The position numbers and the translations under genes are program-made. A stretch of DNA of 64,000 nucleotides from assembly GCA_949294665.1 (NCBI GenBank), contig CASFID010000059.1, forward strand, positions 1-64,000. The letters are read 5' to 3'. This document shows, in pieces, positions 43,271 through 53,445 of this stretch (position 1 is the first letter of the stretch; each line of letters starts with the position of its first letter). Source of the stretch: an uncultured Eubacteriales bacterium (lineage in GTDB: Bacteria > Bacillota > Clostridia > Lachnospirales > Lachnospiraceae). A model generated the notes under the pieces. That model ran no database searches. It saw only the letters and a program-made list of their open reading frames with translations, and was not told the DNA's origin.

Positions 43271-43992
43271 GGATCAGACTGGACAAATATCTTTCGGACA
43301 TGGGAAGAGGCACGAGGAGTCAGATGAAGAAAGAAATCATAAACGGCAGCGTTTCTGTCAACGGAAAGGCAGTGCACCGCCCGGAGACAAAGATCGACTC
43401 AGAGAAGGACAAGGTCACATTCTGCGGAGAGTCCGTCACCTACGCCAGATACGAATATTATATGATGAACAAACCGGCTGGCGTGGTTTCTGCCGTCTCT
43501 GACAAACGGGAACGGACTGTGATCGATCTTCTCACCGACCGTACGAGATCCGGTCTTTTTCCGGCCGGAAGACTCGATAAAGACACAGAAGGTCTTCTCC
43601 TTATCACAAACGACGGCGGACTCGCTCATCGGCTGCTGTCTCCGAAGAAGCATGTGGATAAAATCTATTTTGCGAAGATAAAAGGATGCGTCACAAAAGA
43701 AGATGCAGACCGGTTTGCCCTTGGAGTGGATATCGGGGATGACAGTCTCACGCTCCCGGCAAAACTTTCCATCTGTTCTTCCGGTGAGATCTCGGAGATC
43801 AGACTGACTCTCCGGGAAGGAAGATTCCACCAGGTCAAACGCATGTTTCAGGCTGTCGGAAAAGAAGTGATCTATCTGAAACGCGTTCAGATGGGAGGCC
43901 TTGCACTTGACGAGACGCTGAGGCCGGGAGAGTACCGCAGACTGACGGAAGAAGAGGTAGAAAGATTATGCTCACGGGAAAGAAAGCTGTAA
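43267..43992 (+). CDS. RsuA/RluB-family rRNA pseudouridine synthase
   Basis: 241 residues. An N-terminal S4 domain (MRIRLDKYLSDMGRGTRSQ) and the pseudouridine synthase domain with the catalytic Asp in AGRLDKDTEGLLLITNDG; RFHQVKRMF follows. Modifies uridine in 16S or 23S rRNA; the subfamily (RsuA, RluB, RluE/F) is uncertain. Coupled to the RsmF-like gene by ATGA and overlaps the following HAD gene by 25 bases. Confidence 0.93.
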   Translation: MRIRLDKYLSDMGRGTRSQMKKEIINGSVSVNGKAVHRPETKIDSEKDKVTFCGESVTYARYEYYMMNKPAGVVSAVSDKRERTVIDLLTDRTRSGLFPAGRLDKDTEGLLLITNDGGLAHRLLSPKKHVDKIYFAKIKGCVTKEDADRFALGVDIGDDSLTLPAKLSICSSGEISEIRLTLREGRFHQVKRMFQAVGKEVIYLKRVQMGGLALDETLRPGEYRRLTEEEVERLCSRERKL

Positions 43993-44645
43993 TATTTGAT
44001 ATGGACGGTTCTCTTGTGGATTCCATGTGGATCTGGCCGGAAGTCGACCGGATCTATATGGAGAAATATCATCTCACTGAACCGGCCACATTCCACAGAG
44101 ACATCGAGGGAATGAGCTACACAGAGACAGCGCGGTACTTCGTGGATACTTTCAAGCTTGATCAGAGCGTGGAAGAGGTGATGCAGGAGTGGCGCGATAT
44201 GACGCTGCGTCTCTATGCCACTGAAGTTTTCCCGAAGCCGGGCGCTGTCGACTTTCTGAAAGACCTGAAGAGGCGGGGAGTGTACCTGGGGATCGCCACG
44301 AGCAATGACCGCATAATCGCTGACGCCGCCTTAAACGCGCGCGGCCTTGCACAATACTTTGATTCTGTACGTACATCCTGCGAAGTGGCTGCCGGAAAGC
44401 CTGCCCCGGACGTCTATCTGAAAGTGGCGGAGGATCTCTGTGTGGAGCCTGCGGCGTGCCTTGTCTTCGAGGATGTACCAAACGGCATCCTGGCCGGAAA
44501 GAACGCCGGGATGGAGGTGTGCGCCGTAGATGATGAATTCTCCAGACCGCTGGAAAGAGAAAAGAAACGGCTTGCCGATTATTTTATCCATGATTTTAAT
44601 GATATTTTCAAACATACCTATGAAAGGTGCGATGAACAGACGTGA
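43968..44645 (+). CDS. HAD-superfamily hydrolase (beta-phosphoglucomutase-like)
   Basis: 225 residues. Motif I FDMDGSLVDS with the nucleophile Asp; motif II TSND; motif III lysine in GKPAPDVY; motif IV FEDVPNGILAGKNAG. The alpha-helical cap of subfamily IA sits between I and II. Likely a phosphatase for sugar phosphates or nucleotides; substrate unknown. Position among RNA-modifying genes gives no metabolic clue. Confidence 0.92.
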   Translation: MLTGKKAVIFDMDGSLVDSMWIWPEVDRIYMEKYHLTEPATFHRDIEGMSYTETARYFVDTFKLDQSVEEVMQEWRDMTLRLYATEVFPKPGAVDFLKDLKRRGVYLGIATSNDRIIADAALNARGLAQYFDSVRTSCEVAAGKPAPDVYLKVAEDLCVEPAACLVFEDVPNGILAGKNAGMEVCAVDDEFSRPLEREKKRLADYFIHDFNDIFKHTYERCDEQT

Positions 44646-46594
44646 CGCGCAGTGATTTTTTACCGCTAAGCAGAAATGATATGTTAAACAGAGGCTGGGA
44701 CAGTGTGGACTTTGCCTATGTGATCGGTGACGCCTATGTAGATCACCCCTCCTTCGGACATGCGATCATCAGCCGTGTGCTGGAATCCCGCGGGTATCGC
44801 GTGGGGATCATCTCTCAGCCCGACTGGAAAGATCCGAAAAGTATACAGATCTACGGGGAACCCCGTCTGGGATTCCTCGTCTCCGCAGGTAATATGGACT
44901 CTATGGTCAACCACTACAGTGTGTCGAAGAAGCACAGAAAGACAGACGCATATACGCCGGGCGGTGTGATGGGAAAACGTCCGGACTATGCATGCGTTGT
45001 GTACGGGAATCTGATCCGACGGACATACAAGAGGACGCCTGTCATCCTTGGTGGGATCGAGGCGAGTCTGAGAAGACTGGCTCATTATGACTACTGGTCT
45101 GATCGTCTGAAGCGATCTGTACTTCTTGATTCCGGCGCCGATATGATCTCTTACGGGATGGGGGAGCGATCGATCGTGGAGATCGCAGACGCCCTGGACG
45201 CCGGCATACCGGTCAGCGAACTGACTTACATCGATGGCACTGTTGTTAAAGTAAGAGGGAAAGACCGGATCTATGACGCGGAATACCTTCCGTCATATGA
45301 GGAACTGAAAGCCGATAAGGAGACCTACGCCCGAAGCTTCTACACACAGTATCTCAACACGGATGCATTTAACGGGAAACGGCTGGCGGAACCATATTCA
45401 GATCATCTCTATGTCGTGCAGAATCCGCCGTCAAAGCCTTTAAGCGTCACAGAGATGGACGACGTCTATGATCTTCCATATATGAGGACCTATCATCCGT
45501 CCTACGAAGAGAAGAGCGGGATACCGGCGGTTTCAGAGATCCGCTTTAGTCTCATCAGCAGCAGAGGATGCTTTGGCGGGTGCAGTTTCTGCGCTCTTAC
45601 ATTCCATCAGGGCAGGATCGTGCAGGCAAGAAGCCACGATTCTCTCCTCAGAGAGGCAGAGCTCATCACAAAAGAAAAAGATTTTAAAGGCTATATCCAT
45701 GATGTGGGAGGTCCGACTGCAAACTTTCGTCATCCCTCGTGCGGCGGACAGCTTGAGCGCGGCGTCTGCCGAAACCGCCAGTGCCTGTTCCCGAAGCCAT
45801 GCGGCAATCTCGACGTAGACCACAGCGATTATGTATCTCTTTTAAGAAAACTGCGCCAGGTCTCCGGAGTAAAGAAAGTATTTATCCGCTCCGGCATCCG
45901 GTTTGACTATCTGCTTGCAGATAAGAAGAGAGATTTCCTGAAGGAGCTCTGTCAGTATCATGTGAGCGGACAGCTCAAAGTTGCGCCTGAACACGTGTCC
46001 GCGGCTGTTCTTTCTCTGATGGGAAAACCGGAGCACAGTGTATACGAGAAATTTACGGATGAATTCTGTAAAATGAATAAAAGAATCGGAAAGAAGCAGT
46101 ATCTTGTCCCGTATCTGATGTCGTCCCATCCGGGTTCCACATTGAATGAGGCAGTCGAGCTGGCCCTGTACTGCAGGGATCTGGGATATATGCCGGAACA
46201 GGTACAGGATTTCTATCCGACTCCTTCCACCTTGTCCACCTGCATGTATTATACCGGCCTTGATCCCCGGACAGGCAGGCCGGTGTATGTGCCGTCAGAT
46301 CCCCATGAAAAATCGATGCAGAGAGCGCTCATCCAGTACAGGAATCCCGCGCTCTACGATCTGGTCCTGGAAGCTCTGAGACGGGCGGGACGCACGGATC
46401 TTATAGGATACGGACCGAAGTGTCTGATCCGTCCGGCGCGCACCGGACAGGGACGCCCGGCTTTTGACAAAGGAAAAACAAAGGCACACAGAGGAGGCGC
46501 GGTGAAGCCGGGATCGGCGGACCGGGCAGGATCGGACGGGCGGCACGGCAGGAAGAAAAAGAAAACGATACGCAATATTCACAGAAAGAAGTGA
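44642..46594 (+). CDS. YgiQ family radical SAM protein
   Basis: 650 residues. An N-terminal region (DSVDFAYVIGDAYVDHPSFG) and a radical SAM core with CFGGCSFCAL coordinating the [4Fe-4S] cluster. The C-terminal part includes the family's cysteine-rich GVCRNRQCLFPKPC and a basic tail (RHGRKKKKTIRNIHRKK). The reaction is unknown. It starts with GTG at 44642, overlapping the HAD stop by four bases. The usual length is 600-700 residues. Confidence 0.93.
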   Translation: MTRSDFLPLSRNDMLNRGWDSVDFAYVIGDAYVDHPSFGHAIISRVLESRGYRVGIISQPDWKDPKSIQIYGEPRLGFLVSAGNMDSMVNHYSVSKKHRKTDAYTPGGVMGKRPDYACVVYGNLIRRTYKRTPVILGGIEASLRRLAHYDYWSDRLKRSVLLDSGADMISYGMGERSIVEIADALDAGIPVSELTYIDGTVVKVRGKDRIYDAEYLPSYEELKADKETYARSFYTQYLNTDAFNGKRLAEPYSDHLYVVQNPPSKPLSVTEMDDVYDLPYMRTYHPSYEEKSGIPAVSEIRFSLISSRGCFGGCSFCALTFHQGRIVQARSHDSLLREAELITKEKDFKGYIHDVGGPTANFRHPSCGGQLERGVCRNRQCLFPKPCGNLDVDHSDYVSLLRKLRQVSGVKKVFIRSGIRFDYLLADKKRDFLKELCQYHVSGQLKVAPEHVSAAVLSLMGKPEHSVYEKFTDEFCKMNKRIGKKQYLVPYLMSSHPGSTLNEAVELALYCRDLGYMPEQVQDFYPTPSTLSTCMYYTGLDPRTGRPVYVPSDPHEKSMQRALIQYRNPALYDLVLEALRRAGRTDLIGYGPKCLIRPARTGQGRPAFDKGKTKAHRGGAVKPGSADRAGSDGRHGRKKKKTIRNIHRKK

Positions 46595-46603
46595 GATCAT
46601 TGT

Positions 46604-47623
46604 ATGAAAGAAGTCGTGATAAAGACAAATGAAGCCGGTCAGAGACTGGACAAATATCTATCCAAATATATGTCGCTTGCACCGAAAAGCTTCTTTTACA
46701 AGATGCTGCGCCGAAAAAACATCACACTCAACGGAAGGAAGGCTTCCGGCCGGGAGATCCTCGCTGCCGGAGATACAGTAAAACTGTTCCTGTCCGAGGA
46801 GACGATCGATAAGTTTACCAAAAGAAACGACGCGCCGCGTGCCGCAGACATGCCGTCGGCCCGGCTGGATATCCTGTATGAGGATGCGGATACTGTCTTT
46901 ATAAATAAGCCTGTGGGGATGCTCTCGCAAAAGGCGGCAAAGGACGACGTGTCACTTGTGGAATATCTGACGGCATATCTCCTCGAGAGCCGCCAGATCA
47001 CCGAGGAGGAGCTTCAGACTTTTCATCCCTCCGTCTGTAACCGGCTGGACCGGAATACAAGCGGTATTGTCGCCGCCGGAAAGACGATGGCGGCTCTCCA
47101 GGAATTAAGCGCTATGTTTCGAGAGCGGAGCGTGAAGAAGTATTATCTCTGTCTTGTTGCGGGAAATGTGAGAAACGGATCACATATCAGCGGTTTCCTG
47201 AAAAAGGATCCCAGAACCAATCGAGCTGTTCTAAGCAGAATGGAAACGGAAGGCGCCGTCAGGATCGAGACGGAGTACCGGCCGCTTGATGCCGGGGATA
47301 ATGTTACTCTGCTGGAGGTCCGGCTCATCACGGGGAAGACACATCAGATCCGCGCGCATATGGCTTCACTGGGGCACCCCATTATCGGGGACTATAAGTA
47401 TGGCGACCGGAAGATCAATGACGGATACCGTGTGAAATACGGGCTGTCGTCGCAGCTTTTGCACTCTGCAAAGCTGTGTATCCCCAGATGCACCGGCGCT
47501 CTGTCCGCTCTGTCGGGGAAAGTCATCACCGCACCTGTACCCGAACTGTTTCAGAAGATCTGCGAGGATGCAAAGATTAAGAGGAGTTGTCTGTTATGGC
47601 CACATGGAGCTCGAGAGGACTGA
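46604..47623 (+). CDS. RluA-family pseudouridine synthase
   Basis: 339 residues. An S4 domain (GQRLDKYLSKYM) then the RluA catalytic core: VCNRLDRNTSGIVAAGKT with the catalytic Asp, and GKTHQIRAHMASLGHPIIGD. Modifies 23S rRNA or tRNA. It ends inside the recU gene (28-base overlap). Confidence 0.93.
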   Translation: MKEVVIKTNEAGQRLDKYLSKYMSLAPKSFFYKMLRRKNITLNGRKASGREILAAGDTVKLFLSEETIDKFTKRNDAPRAADMPSARLDILYEDADTVFINKPVGMLSQKAAKDDVSLVEYLTAYLLESRQITEEELQTFHPSVCNRLDRNTSGIVAAGKTMAALQELSAMFRERSVKKYYLCLVAGNVRNGSHISGFLKKDPRTNRAVLSRMETEGAVRIETEYRPLDAGDNVTLLEVRLITGKTHQIRAHMASLGHPIIGDYKYGDRKINDGYRVKYGLSSQLLHSAKLCIPRCTGALSALSGKVITAPVPELFQKICEDAKIKRSCLLWPHGARED

Positions 47624-48129
47624 GAGGATCCACTCTGGAGGAATTTATCAATCATACAAATGAGCGTTATACGGATCTGGGGCTTGCCCTGATCCAAAAG
47701 ATCCCCACGCCGATCACACCGGTGAAGATCGATCAGGAAAAGCGGCATATCACTCTGGCTTATTTTGACAAGGTCAGCACCGTCGATTACATTGGAGCTG
47801 TCCAGGGCATACCGGTCTGTTTTGACGCCAAAGAATGCAGCGCCGATACGTTCCCTCTGCAGAATGTACATGATCATCAGATGGATTTCATGGAGAAGTT
47901 CGAGAAGCAGGGCGGGATTTCCTTTCTGCTCATATATTACAGCACGAGGGACGAACTGTACTATATGAGATACGAGCAGATCCGCAGATTCTGGGAGCGG
48001 GGCAAAAGCGGCGGACGCAAGAGCTTCCGATATGAGGAGCTTGAGCCCGGATGGTTCATGGAATTCAGACAGGGCTATTTTGTGCCCTATCTGGATATGA
48101 TCCAGAAAGACCTGGACGGCAGGGATTGA
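47596..48129 (+). CDS. recU: Holliday junction resolvase RecU
   Basis: 177 residues; about 30 shorter than the Bacillus protein, mainly at the N-terminus. The nuclease motif STVDYIGAVQGIPVCFDAKE carries the Asp and ExK residues of the PD-(D/E)xK fold, and FPLQNVHDHQMDFM the following conserved block. In Bacillus RecU cleaves Holliday junctions produced by RecA. GAGGAG lies 10 bases before the ATG at 47596. The stop TGA is part of the -35 box of the his promoter. Confidence 0.93.
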   Translation: MATWSSRGLRGSTLEEFINHTNERYTDLGLALIQKIPTPITPVKIDQEKRHITLAYFDKVSTVDYIGAVQGIPVCFDAKECSADTFPLQNVHDHQMDFMEKFEKQGGISFLLIYYSTRDELYYMRYEQIRRFWERGKSGGRKSFRYEELEPGWFMEFRQGYFVPYLDMIQKDLDGRD

Positions 48130-48154
48130 CAGAGCAGGGCAAAGTCCGTATAAT
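48126..48154 (+). promoter_or_regulatory. Consensus sigma-A promoter of the his operon
   Basis: TTGACA (48126-48131), a 17-base spacer, TATAAT (48149-48154): a perfect consensus promoter, 48 bases before hisZ. No T-box or leader peptide fits in the short leader, so strong constitutive initiation is expected unless a repressor acts here. Confidence 0.9.
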
Positions 48155-48202
48155 TACAAGGTGTTTAACATAGTAGCACATTAAAGTGAAAGAGGAGAGC
48201 AT

Positions 48203-49441
48203 ATGGAACAGAAACTTCACACCCCGGAAGGAGTCCGGGATATCTACAACAAAGAATGTGAAACCAAACTTGCACTTCAGAAAAAGCTGAATACCGTACT
48301 TCATCTCTACGGTTATAAAGATATACAGACGCCGACATTTGAATACTATGACGTGTTCCGGGAGGAGATCGGATCTACATCCACGCAGGAACTTTATAAA
48401 TTTTTTGACAGAGAAGGGAGCATACTCGCTCTCAGGCCGGACATCACTCCGTCCATCGCCCGGGCGGCGGCCACCCTGTTCGAGAATGAGGACCTTCCGA
48501 TCCGCCTCTGTTATGCGGGAAATACATTTATCAATCATTCCAGCTATCAGGGGCGCCTCAAAGAGAATACCCAGCTTGGCGCAGAGTTGATCGGACTGGA
48601 TACGGTGGAGGCGGATGCAGAGATGATCGCCATGGTAGTCGACGGCCTGAAAAGGACAGGACTGAAAGAATTCCAGATCAGTATCGGGCATGTTGATTTT
48701 ATCCGTGGACTTATGAGCGCCGCCGACCTGCAGGAAGAAGAAGCCAGGGAAGTCCGCGCTCTTATCACAAACAGGAATTATTTCGGTGTGGAGGAACTTC
48801 TCGACAGCAGAAATGTAAAAGAGAGCGTAAGGGATGCGTTCCATACCCTGCCGGAGCTTGTAGGGGGACCGGAGGTTCTGGAAGAAGCGCTGAAAGCGGC
48901 GCCGGATCTCAACGCCCGCCTGGGAGTCAACAGACTGCAGCAGATCTGTAGACTGCTGAAGATGTACGGGGCAGAGGACCATGTCACGTTTGATCTGAGT
49001 ATGTGCGGAAGTTACGGTTATTATACCGGCGTGATCTTCCGGGCGTATACTTACGGCACCGGCGACGCGGTCGTCAGAGGCGGAAGGTACGATAATCTGC
49101 TAGCCAAATTCGGGAAAGACACGCCGTCAATCGGATTTGCCATTATTCTTGATGAACTGATGAGCGCGCTGAACAGACAGAAGATCACGGTGGAGACAGT
49201 TCACCAGAACCTGATCGTCTATACTGAGGAGACAGAGAAACGCGCGATAGCTCTTGCCTGTAGTTTTCGCGGCAAAGGAAGGAATATCGAGCTGATCAAG
49301 CGGGAACCGGAGGAGGAAAGAGAGCGCTATGAAACATATGCCCGCCGGAGAGGGATTTCCGCCATTTTGTATCTCAGAGACGACGAGAAGATAGAGATGG
49401 TCAATCTCATGACCGGCGAAGAGAAGATCGTAGATCTGTAA
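48203..49441 (+). CDS. hisZ: ATP phosphoribosyltransferase regulatory subunit
   Basis: 412 residues. HisZ is a histidyl-tRNA synthetase paralogue that lacks tRNA charging and activates the short HisG. Visible: TPEGVRDIY at the start, the class II motif LRPDITPSIARAAATL, and the GGRYDNLLAKFG motif. Needed because the next gene encodes the short form of HisG. GAGGAGAG precedes the ATG. Confidence 0.95.
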   Translation: MEQKLHTPEGVRDIYNKECETKLALQKKLNTVLHLYGYKDIQTPTFEYYDVFREEIGSTSTQELYKFFDREGSILALRPDITPSIARAAATLFENEDLPIRLCYAGNTFINHSSYQGRLKENTQLGAELIGLDTVEADAEMIAMVVDGLKRTGLKEFQISIGHVDFIRGLMSAADLQEEEAREVRALITNRNYFGVEELLDSRNVKESVRDAFHTLPELVGGPEVLEEALKAAPDLNARLGVNRLQQICRLLKMYGAEDHVTFDLSMCGSYGYYTGVIFRAYTYGTGDAVVRGGRYDNLLAKFGKDTPSIGFAIILDELMSALNRQKITVETVHQNLIVYTEETEKRAIALACSFRGKGRNIELIKREPEEERERYETYARRRGISAILYLRDDEKIEMVNLMTGEEKIVDL

Positions 49442-49484
49442 CAGGCAGTGATCTGTAAGAAGCATGATTAAAGGAGCATGATTT

Positions 49485-50132
49485 ATGAGATATCTGACAT
49501 TTGCCCTGACAAAAGGGCGCCTGGCAAGCAGGACGCTGGAGCTGCTGGAGAAGCTCGGCATCACCTGCGATGAGATGAAAGACAAGGAGTCCCGGAAGCT
49601 GATCTTTACAAATGAGGAGCTGAAGCTGAAGTTCTTCCTGGCAAAAGGACCGGATGTGCCGACTTATGTGGAGTACGGAGCAGCTGATATCGGCGTGGTC
49701 GGCAAAGATACGATAGTGGAAGAGGGCAGAAAAGTACATGAAGTACTTGATCTCGGATTCGGTAAATGCAGGATGTGCGTCTGCGGGTACGAGAGCGCCG
49801 AAGAGCTTCTGAAACATCACGAACTGATCCGTGTCGCAACCAAATATCCGAGGATCGCCAAAGATTATTTCTACAATAAGAAACATCAGACGGTAGAGAT
49901 CATCAAAATGAACGGCTCTATCGAGCTCGCTCCTATCGTAGGACTTTCTGAGGTGATCGTGGATATCGTCGAGACAGGTTCGACACTGAAAGAGAACGGC
50001 CTTGTGGTACTCGAAGAAGTATGTCCCCTGTCTGCGCGGATGATCGTCAATCCCGTCAGTATGCGCATGGAAAATGACAGGATAAAGAAACTGATCACCG
50101 ATTTGAGAGCACTGCTTGGTGAGAGCGCCTGA
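49485..50132 (+). CDS. hisG: ATP phosphoribosyltransferase, short catalytic subunit
   Basis: 215 residues. First step of histidine synthesis: ATP plus PRPP to phosphoribosyl-[13 protein letters not shown] at the N-terminus, [10 protein letters not shown], and the PRPP loop [14 protein letters not shown]. It lacks the C-terminal ACT-like feedback domain of long HisG, so HisZ supplies regulation. Confidence 0.97.
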   Translation: MRYLTFALTKGRLASRTLELLEKLGITCDEMKDKESRKLIFTNEELKLKFFLAKGPDVPTYVEYGAADIGVVGKDTIVEEGRKVHEVLDLGFGKCRMCVCGYESAEELLKHHELIRVATKYPRIAKDYFYNKKHQTVEIIKMNGSIELAPIVGLSEVIVDIVETGSTLKENGLVVLEEVCPLSARMIVNPVSMRMENDRIKKLITDLRALLGESA

Positions 50133-50153
50133 AGGCGCAGGAGGTATACGACT

Positions 50154-51452
50154 ATGAGAATCCAAAAACTTGATCCGGACACAAAAAAGGACCTGCTGGA
50201 AAAACTTCTGCAACGCAGTCCCAACAGTTACGGAAAATACGAAGAAAGGGTGCGGGAGATCCTGGATGCCGTAAAGAACGGAAAGGATCAGGCTCTCTTT
50301 GATTATACAGAAAAATTTGACGGCGCTCATATTAATGCGGACAATATACTGGTCACAGAAGACGAGATCAAAGAAGCCTATGGAACGGTAGAGCCCGAAC
50401 TGATCGGGATCATCCGCAAAGCGCTTAAAAATATTGAATCCTACCATGCGAAACAGATGCAGTACAGCTGGTTTGACAGCAGGCCGGACGGAACAATCCT
50501 GGGCCAGAAGATAACGGCGCTCGCCCGTGTAGGCGTCTATGTTCCGGGTGGGAAAGCGGCCTATCCCTCATCTGTACTTATGAATATCATGCCGGCCAAA
50601 GTCGCCGGTGTTGACCAGATCATCATGGTAACCCCTCCGGGAAAAGACGGGAAGGTGTCGCCCACAACACTTGTCGCGGCAAAGGAGGCGGGAGCGGACT
50701 GTATCTATAAAGTGGGCGGAGCACAGGCAATAGCCGCACTGGCTTACGGGACAGAAAGTATCCCAAAGGTAGACAAGATCGTAGGACCGGGGAATATCTA
50801 TGTTGCTCTGGCGAAGAAAGCCGTGTACGGTCATGTAAGCATCGACTCCATCGCCGGGCCCAGCGAGATCCTCGTACTTGCCGACGAGACGGCCAATGCC
50901 AGGTATGTGGCGTCTGATCTGCTCTCACAGGCTGAACACGACGAGCTGGCAAGCGCGATCCTGGTGACCACAAGCGAGAAGCTTGCACATGACGTATCGG
51001 ACTGGACCGACCGTCTGATCCTTCAGCTCTCCCGTGGCGATATCATCCGGAAATCCCTGGATAACTACGGATATATCCTTGTTGCGGATACGCTTTCCGA
51101 TGCCATTGACGCGGCAAATGAGATCGCTTCAGAACATCTGGAGATCGTCACTGCCGATCCGTTCAATGTCATGACAAAAATCCGAAACGCCGGGGCAATC
51201 TTTATCGGGGAATATTCCAGTGAACCGCTGGGCGATTATTTTGCCGGACCGAACCATGTGCTCCCGACAAACGGGACGGCCAGATTCTTCTCACCTCTGT
51301 CGGTGGATGATTTTATTAAAAAGTCCAGCATTATTTCTTATTCAAAGGAAGCTCTTGAAAAGGTACATACGGACATTGAAAAATTTGCCGGTGCAGAGCA
51401 TCTGACCGCACATGCAAATTCCATCAAAGTGCGTTTTGACGGAAAAGAGTAA
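50154..51452 (+). CDS. hisD: Histidinol dehydrogenase
   Basis: 432 residues. Zn enzyme that oxidises L-histidinol to histidine in two NAD-dependent steps. Conserved blocks: VYVPGGKAAYPSSVLMN, VGGAQAIAALAYGTE, VDKIVGPGNIYV, AGPSEILVLAD, LLSQAEHD with catalytic Glu/His, and the C-terminal EHLTAHANS. 21 bases after hisG, 11 before hisB. Confidence 0.98.
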   Translation: MRIQKLDPDTKKDLLEKLLQRSPNSYGKYEERVREILDAVKNGKDQALFDYTEKFDGAHINADNILVTEDEIKEAYGTVEPELIGIIRKALKNIESYHAKQMQYSWFDSRPDGTILGQKITALARVGVYVPGGKAAYPSSVLMNIMPAKVAGVDQIIMVTPPGKDGKVSPTTLVAAKEAGADCIYKVGGAQAIAALAYGTESIPKVDKIVGPGNIYVALAKKAVYGHVSIDSIAGPSEILVLADETANARYVASDLLSQAEHDELASAILVTTSEKLAHDVSDWTDRLILQLSRGDIIRKSLDNYGYILVADTLSDAIDAANEIASEHLEIVTADPFNVMTKIRNAGAIFIGEYSSEPLGDYFAGPNHVLPTNGTARFFSPLSVDDFIKKSSIISYSKEALEKVHTDIEKFAGAEHLTAHANSIKVRFDGKE

Positions 51453-51463
51453 AGGAGACTGTT

Positions 51464-52054
51464 ATGGATAAAAGGATCGGAACCTGTACAAGGAAAACAA
51501 AAGAGACAGATATCACCCTGACGATCGATCTGGACGGACAGGGAATCAATCAGATCGACACCGGAATTCCATTTTTTGATCATATGCTGGACGGGTTCGC
51601 CCGCCACGGACTCTTTGATCTGAATGTAAAAGTATCCGGAGATCTTGACGTGGACAGTCATCACACGATCGAGGACACCGGCATCGTACTCGGGCAGGCT
51701 CTCTTAAAAGCACTTAAAGATAAGTCCGGGATCCGCAGATATGGTTATTTCATCCTGCCTATGGACGAGGTGCTGGCGCTGTCCGCCGTCGATCTCTCAG
51801 GACGCCCGTATTTTAAATATGATGCGGAGTTTGCCGTGCCGAAGATCGGCGCGATGGACACGGAGATGATCCGTGAATTTTTCTACGCCGTCTCTTACAG
51901 CGCGGCTATGAACCTGCATCTGAAGATCCTTGATCCGGGTAACAGCCATCATATGGCGGAAGCGCTGTTCAAGGCATTTGGGAAAGCGCTTGATATGGCG
52001 GTCTCCGGGGAGCCGAGGATAAAAGGTGTCTGGTCGACGAAAGGCACACTCTAG
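51464..52054 (+). CDS. hisB: Imidazoleglycerol-phosphate dehydratase
   Basis: 196 residues, the monofunctional dehydratase without the phosphatase domain found in enterobacteria. Mn-binding motifs: [13 protein letters not shown] and [17 protein letters not shown], and their second-half repeats SGRPYFKYD and [23 protein letters not shown] upstream of the ATG. Confidence 0.98.
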   Translation: MDKRIGTCTRKTKETDITLTIDLDGQGINQIDTGIPFFDHMLDGFARHGLFDLNVKVSGDLDVDSHHTIEDTGIVLGQALLKALKDKSGIRRYGYFILPMDEVLALSAVDLSGRPYFKYDAEFAVPKIGAMDTEMIREFFYAVSYSAAMNLHLKILDPGNSHHMAEALFKAFGKALDMAVSGEPRIKGVWSTKGTL

Positions 52055-52088
52055 CACACAAGAACTGATAAAAGGAGAATGGATATAC

Positions 52089-53372
52089 ATGAGTTATAAA
52101 AGACTGACTCCATGCATCTTCATCGATGGAGGCAAGGCGGTCCAGTGGTTCGACGACAGGACGCTTCTGTCAGATGATGTCGTCGCCCTTGCAAAACAAT
52201 ACTGCGACCGCGGCGCGGATGAACTGATCGTGTTCGATCTGTCTACATCGGACGAAGAGCATGACGAAGCAATAGATCTGATCAAAAAAATAAACCGCGT
52301 GATCAGTATTCCCATGATCGCCGGAGGGAATATAAGACGCACGGAGGATGTAAAGAAGATCCTCTACGCCGGCGCGAAACGCGCTGTTCTTAATTTTTCC
52401 AAACCGCTGTCCATGGATCTTATCGAGGAGGTATCCAAACGGTTCGGAAAAGAGCGGATCGCCGTGTCTCTTAATGATTTTGACGCATTGTTCAAACAGC
52501 AGCATCTGATCGAGGAGTACAGTACTGAGATCGTATTCATGCACCGCCTTGATCTGAATTCCGTTATGAATATTACAACACTCCCCTGCGTCGTACTCAC
52601 AGATACGATGGAGCAAAGTGAGATACTGAGGATATTAAAATGCGACGGTATCAAAGGAGTATCGGGACTCTTTATCAGCAGTCTGAATATGGACTTTAAT
52701 GAATTCAAGGAAATCTGTGCGGATGCCGGGATCAAGATGACATCTTTTGAGAGTATTCTTGATTTCAGCGAATTTAAGCTGAATTCTGACGGTCTTATCC
52801 CGGTCATCGTACAGGATTATAAGACGAACGAAGTTCTTATGATGGCCTACATGAATGAGGAGTCTTTCGACCACACGGTTAAGACCGGACGTATGACATA
52901 TTACAGCAGGAGCAGGCAGTGCCAGTGGGTAAAAGGCGAGACTTCCGGCCACTTCCAGTACGTGAAGTCACTCTCCATCGACTGTGATAAAGATACTCTG
53001 CTGGCGAAAGTCGAACAGATCGGCGCCGCATGCCATACCGGCAACAGGTCCTGTTTCTACACGACGATCGTCGGGGCGGACTATGATGCGAAGAATCCGC
53101 TGCAGGTATTCGAGTCAGTCTACGACACGATCGTTGACCGCAGAGAGCATCCGAAAGAGGGATCCTACACGAACTATCTGTTTGAGAAAGGGATCGACAA
53201 GATCCTGAAGAAGATAGGAGAGGAAGCGACGGAGATCGTGATCGCCGCCAAGAATCCGAATCCCGAGGAGATCAAATACGAGATTTCGGACTTCCTGTAC
53301 CATGCCATGGTGCTTATGGTGGAGCGGGGCGTTACATGGGAAGATATCACCAACGAACTTGCAGACCGTTAA
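52089..53372 (+). CDS. hisIE: HisF-like domain fused to HisI and HisE (three-domain protein)
   Basis: 427 residues. Residues about 1-215 resemble a HisA/HisF TIM barrel ([43 protein letters not shown]), but the first catalytic Asp of HisF (PCLDV) is Phe11 and the second is Asn129 or a shifted Asp130, so cyclase activity is doubtful. Residues about 227-330 are phosphoribosyl-AMP cyclohydrolase ([27 protein letters not shown]). Residues about 340-427 are phosphoribosyl-ATP pyrophosphatase ([26 protein letters not shown]). The start at 52089 has AAGGAG upstream. hisA, hisH and a normal hisF are not in the window. Confidence 0.9.
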   Translation: MSYKRLTPCIFIDGGKAVQWFDDRTLLSDDVVALAKQYCDRGADELIVFDLSTSDEEHDEAIDLIKKINRVISIPMIAGGNIRRTEDVKKILYAGAKRAVLNFSKPLSMDLIEEVSKRFGKERIAVSLNDFDALFKQQHLIEEYSTEIVFMHRLDLNSVMNITTLPCVVLTDTMEQSEILRILKCDGIKGVSGLFISSLNMDFNEFKEICADAGIKMTSFESILDFSEFKLNSDGLIPVIVQDYKTNEVLMMAYMNEESFDHTVKTGRMTYYSRSRQCQWVKGETSGHFQYVKSLSIDCDKDTLLAKVEQIGAACHTGNRSCFYTTIVGADYDAKNPLQVFESVYDTIVDRREHPKEGSYTNYLFEKGIDKILKKIGEEATEIVIAAKNPNPEEIKYEISDFLYHAMVLMVERGVTWEDITNELADR

Positions 53373-53397
53373 TCGGGTGCGGTTCTAATAAAAAATA

Positions 53398-53443
53398 CAG
53401 GGGAATAAGATATGGTAACCATATTTTATTCCCCTGAGGTTTT
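53398..53443 (+). terminator. Long hairpin between hisIE and the next small gene
   Basis: An 18-position stem, CAGGGGAATAAGATATGG (53398-53415) with CCATATTTTATTCCCCTG (53419-53436), one G-T pair, a three-base loop, then TTTT (53440-53443). It ends ten bases before the next ATG and touches that gene's TGAGG ribosome site, so it may control translation as well as terminate. Confidence 0.75.
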
Positions 53444-53445
53444 GT

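Noticed and set aside
52089..52730. Functional HisF annotation for the N-terminal domain
   Set aside because: The first catalytic aspartate is replaced by phenylalanine and the second position is altered; called HisF-like only.
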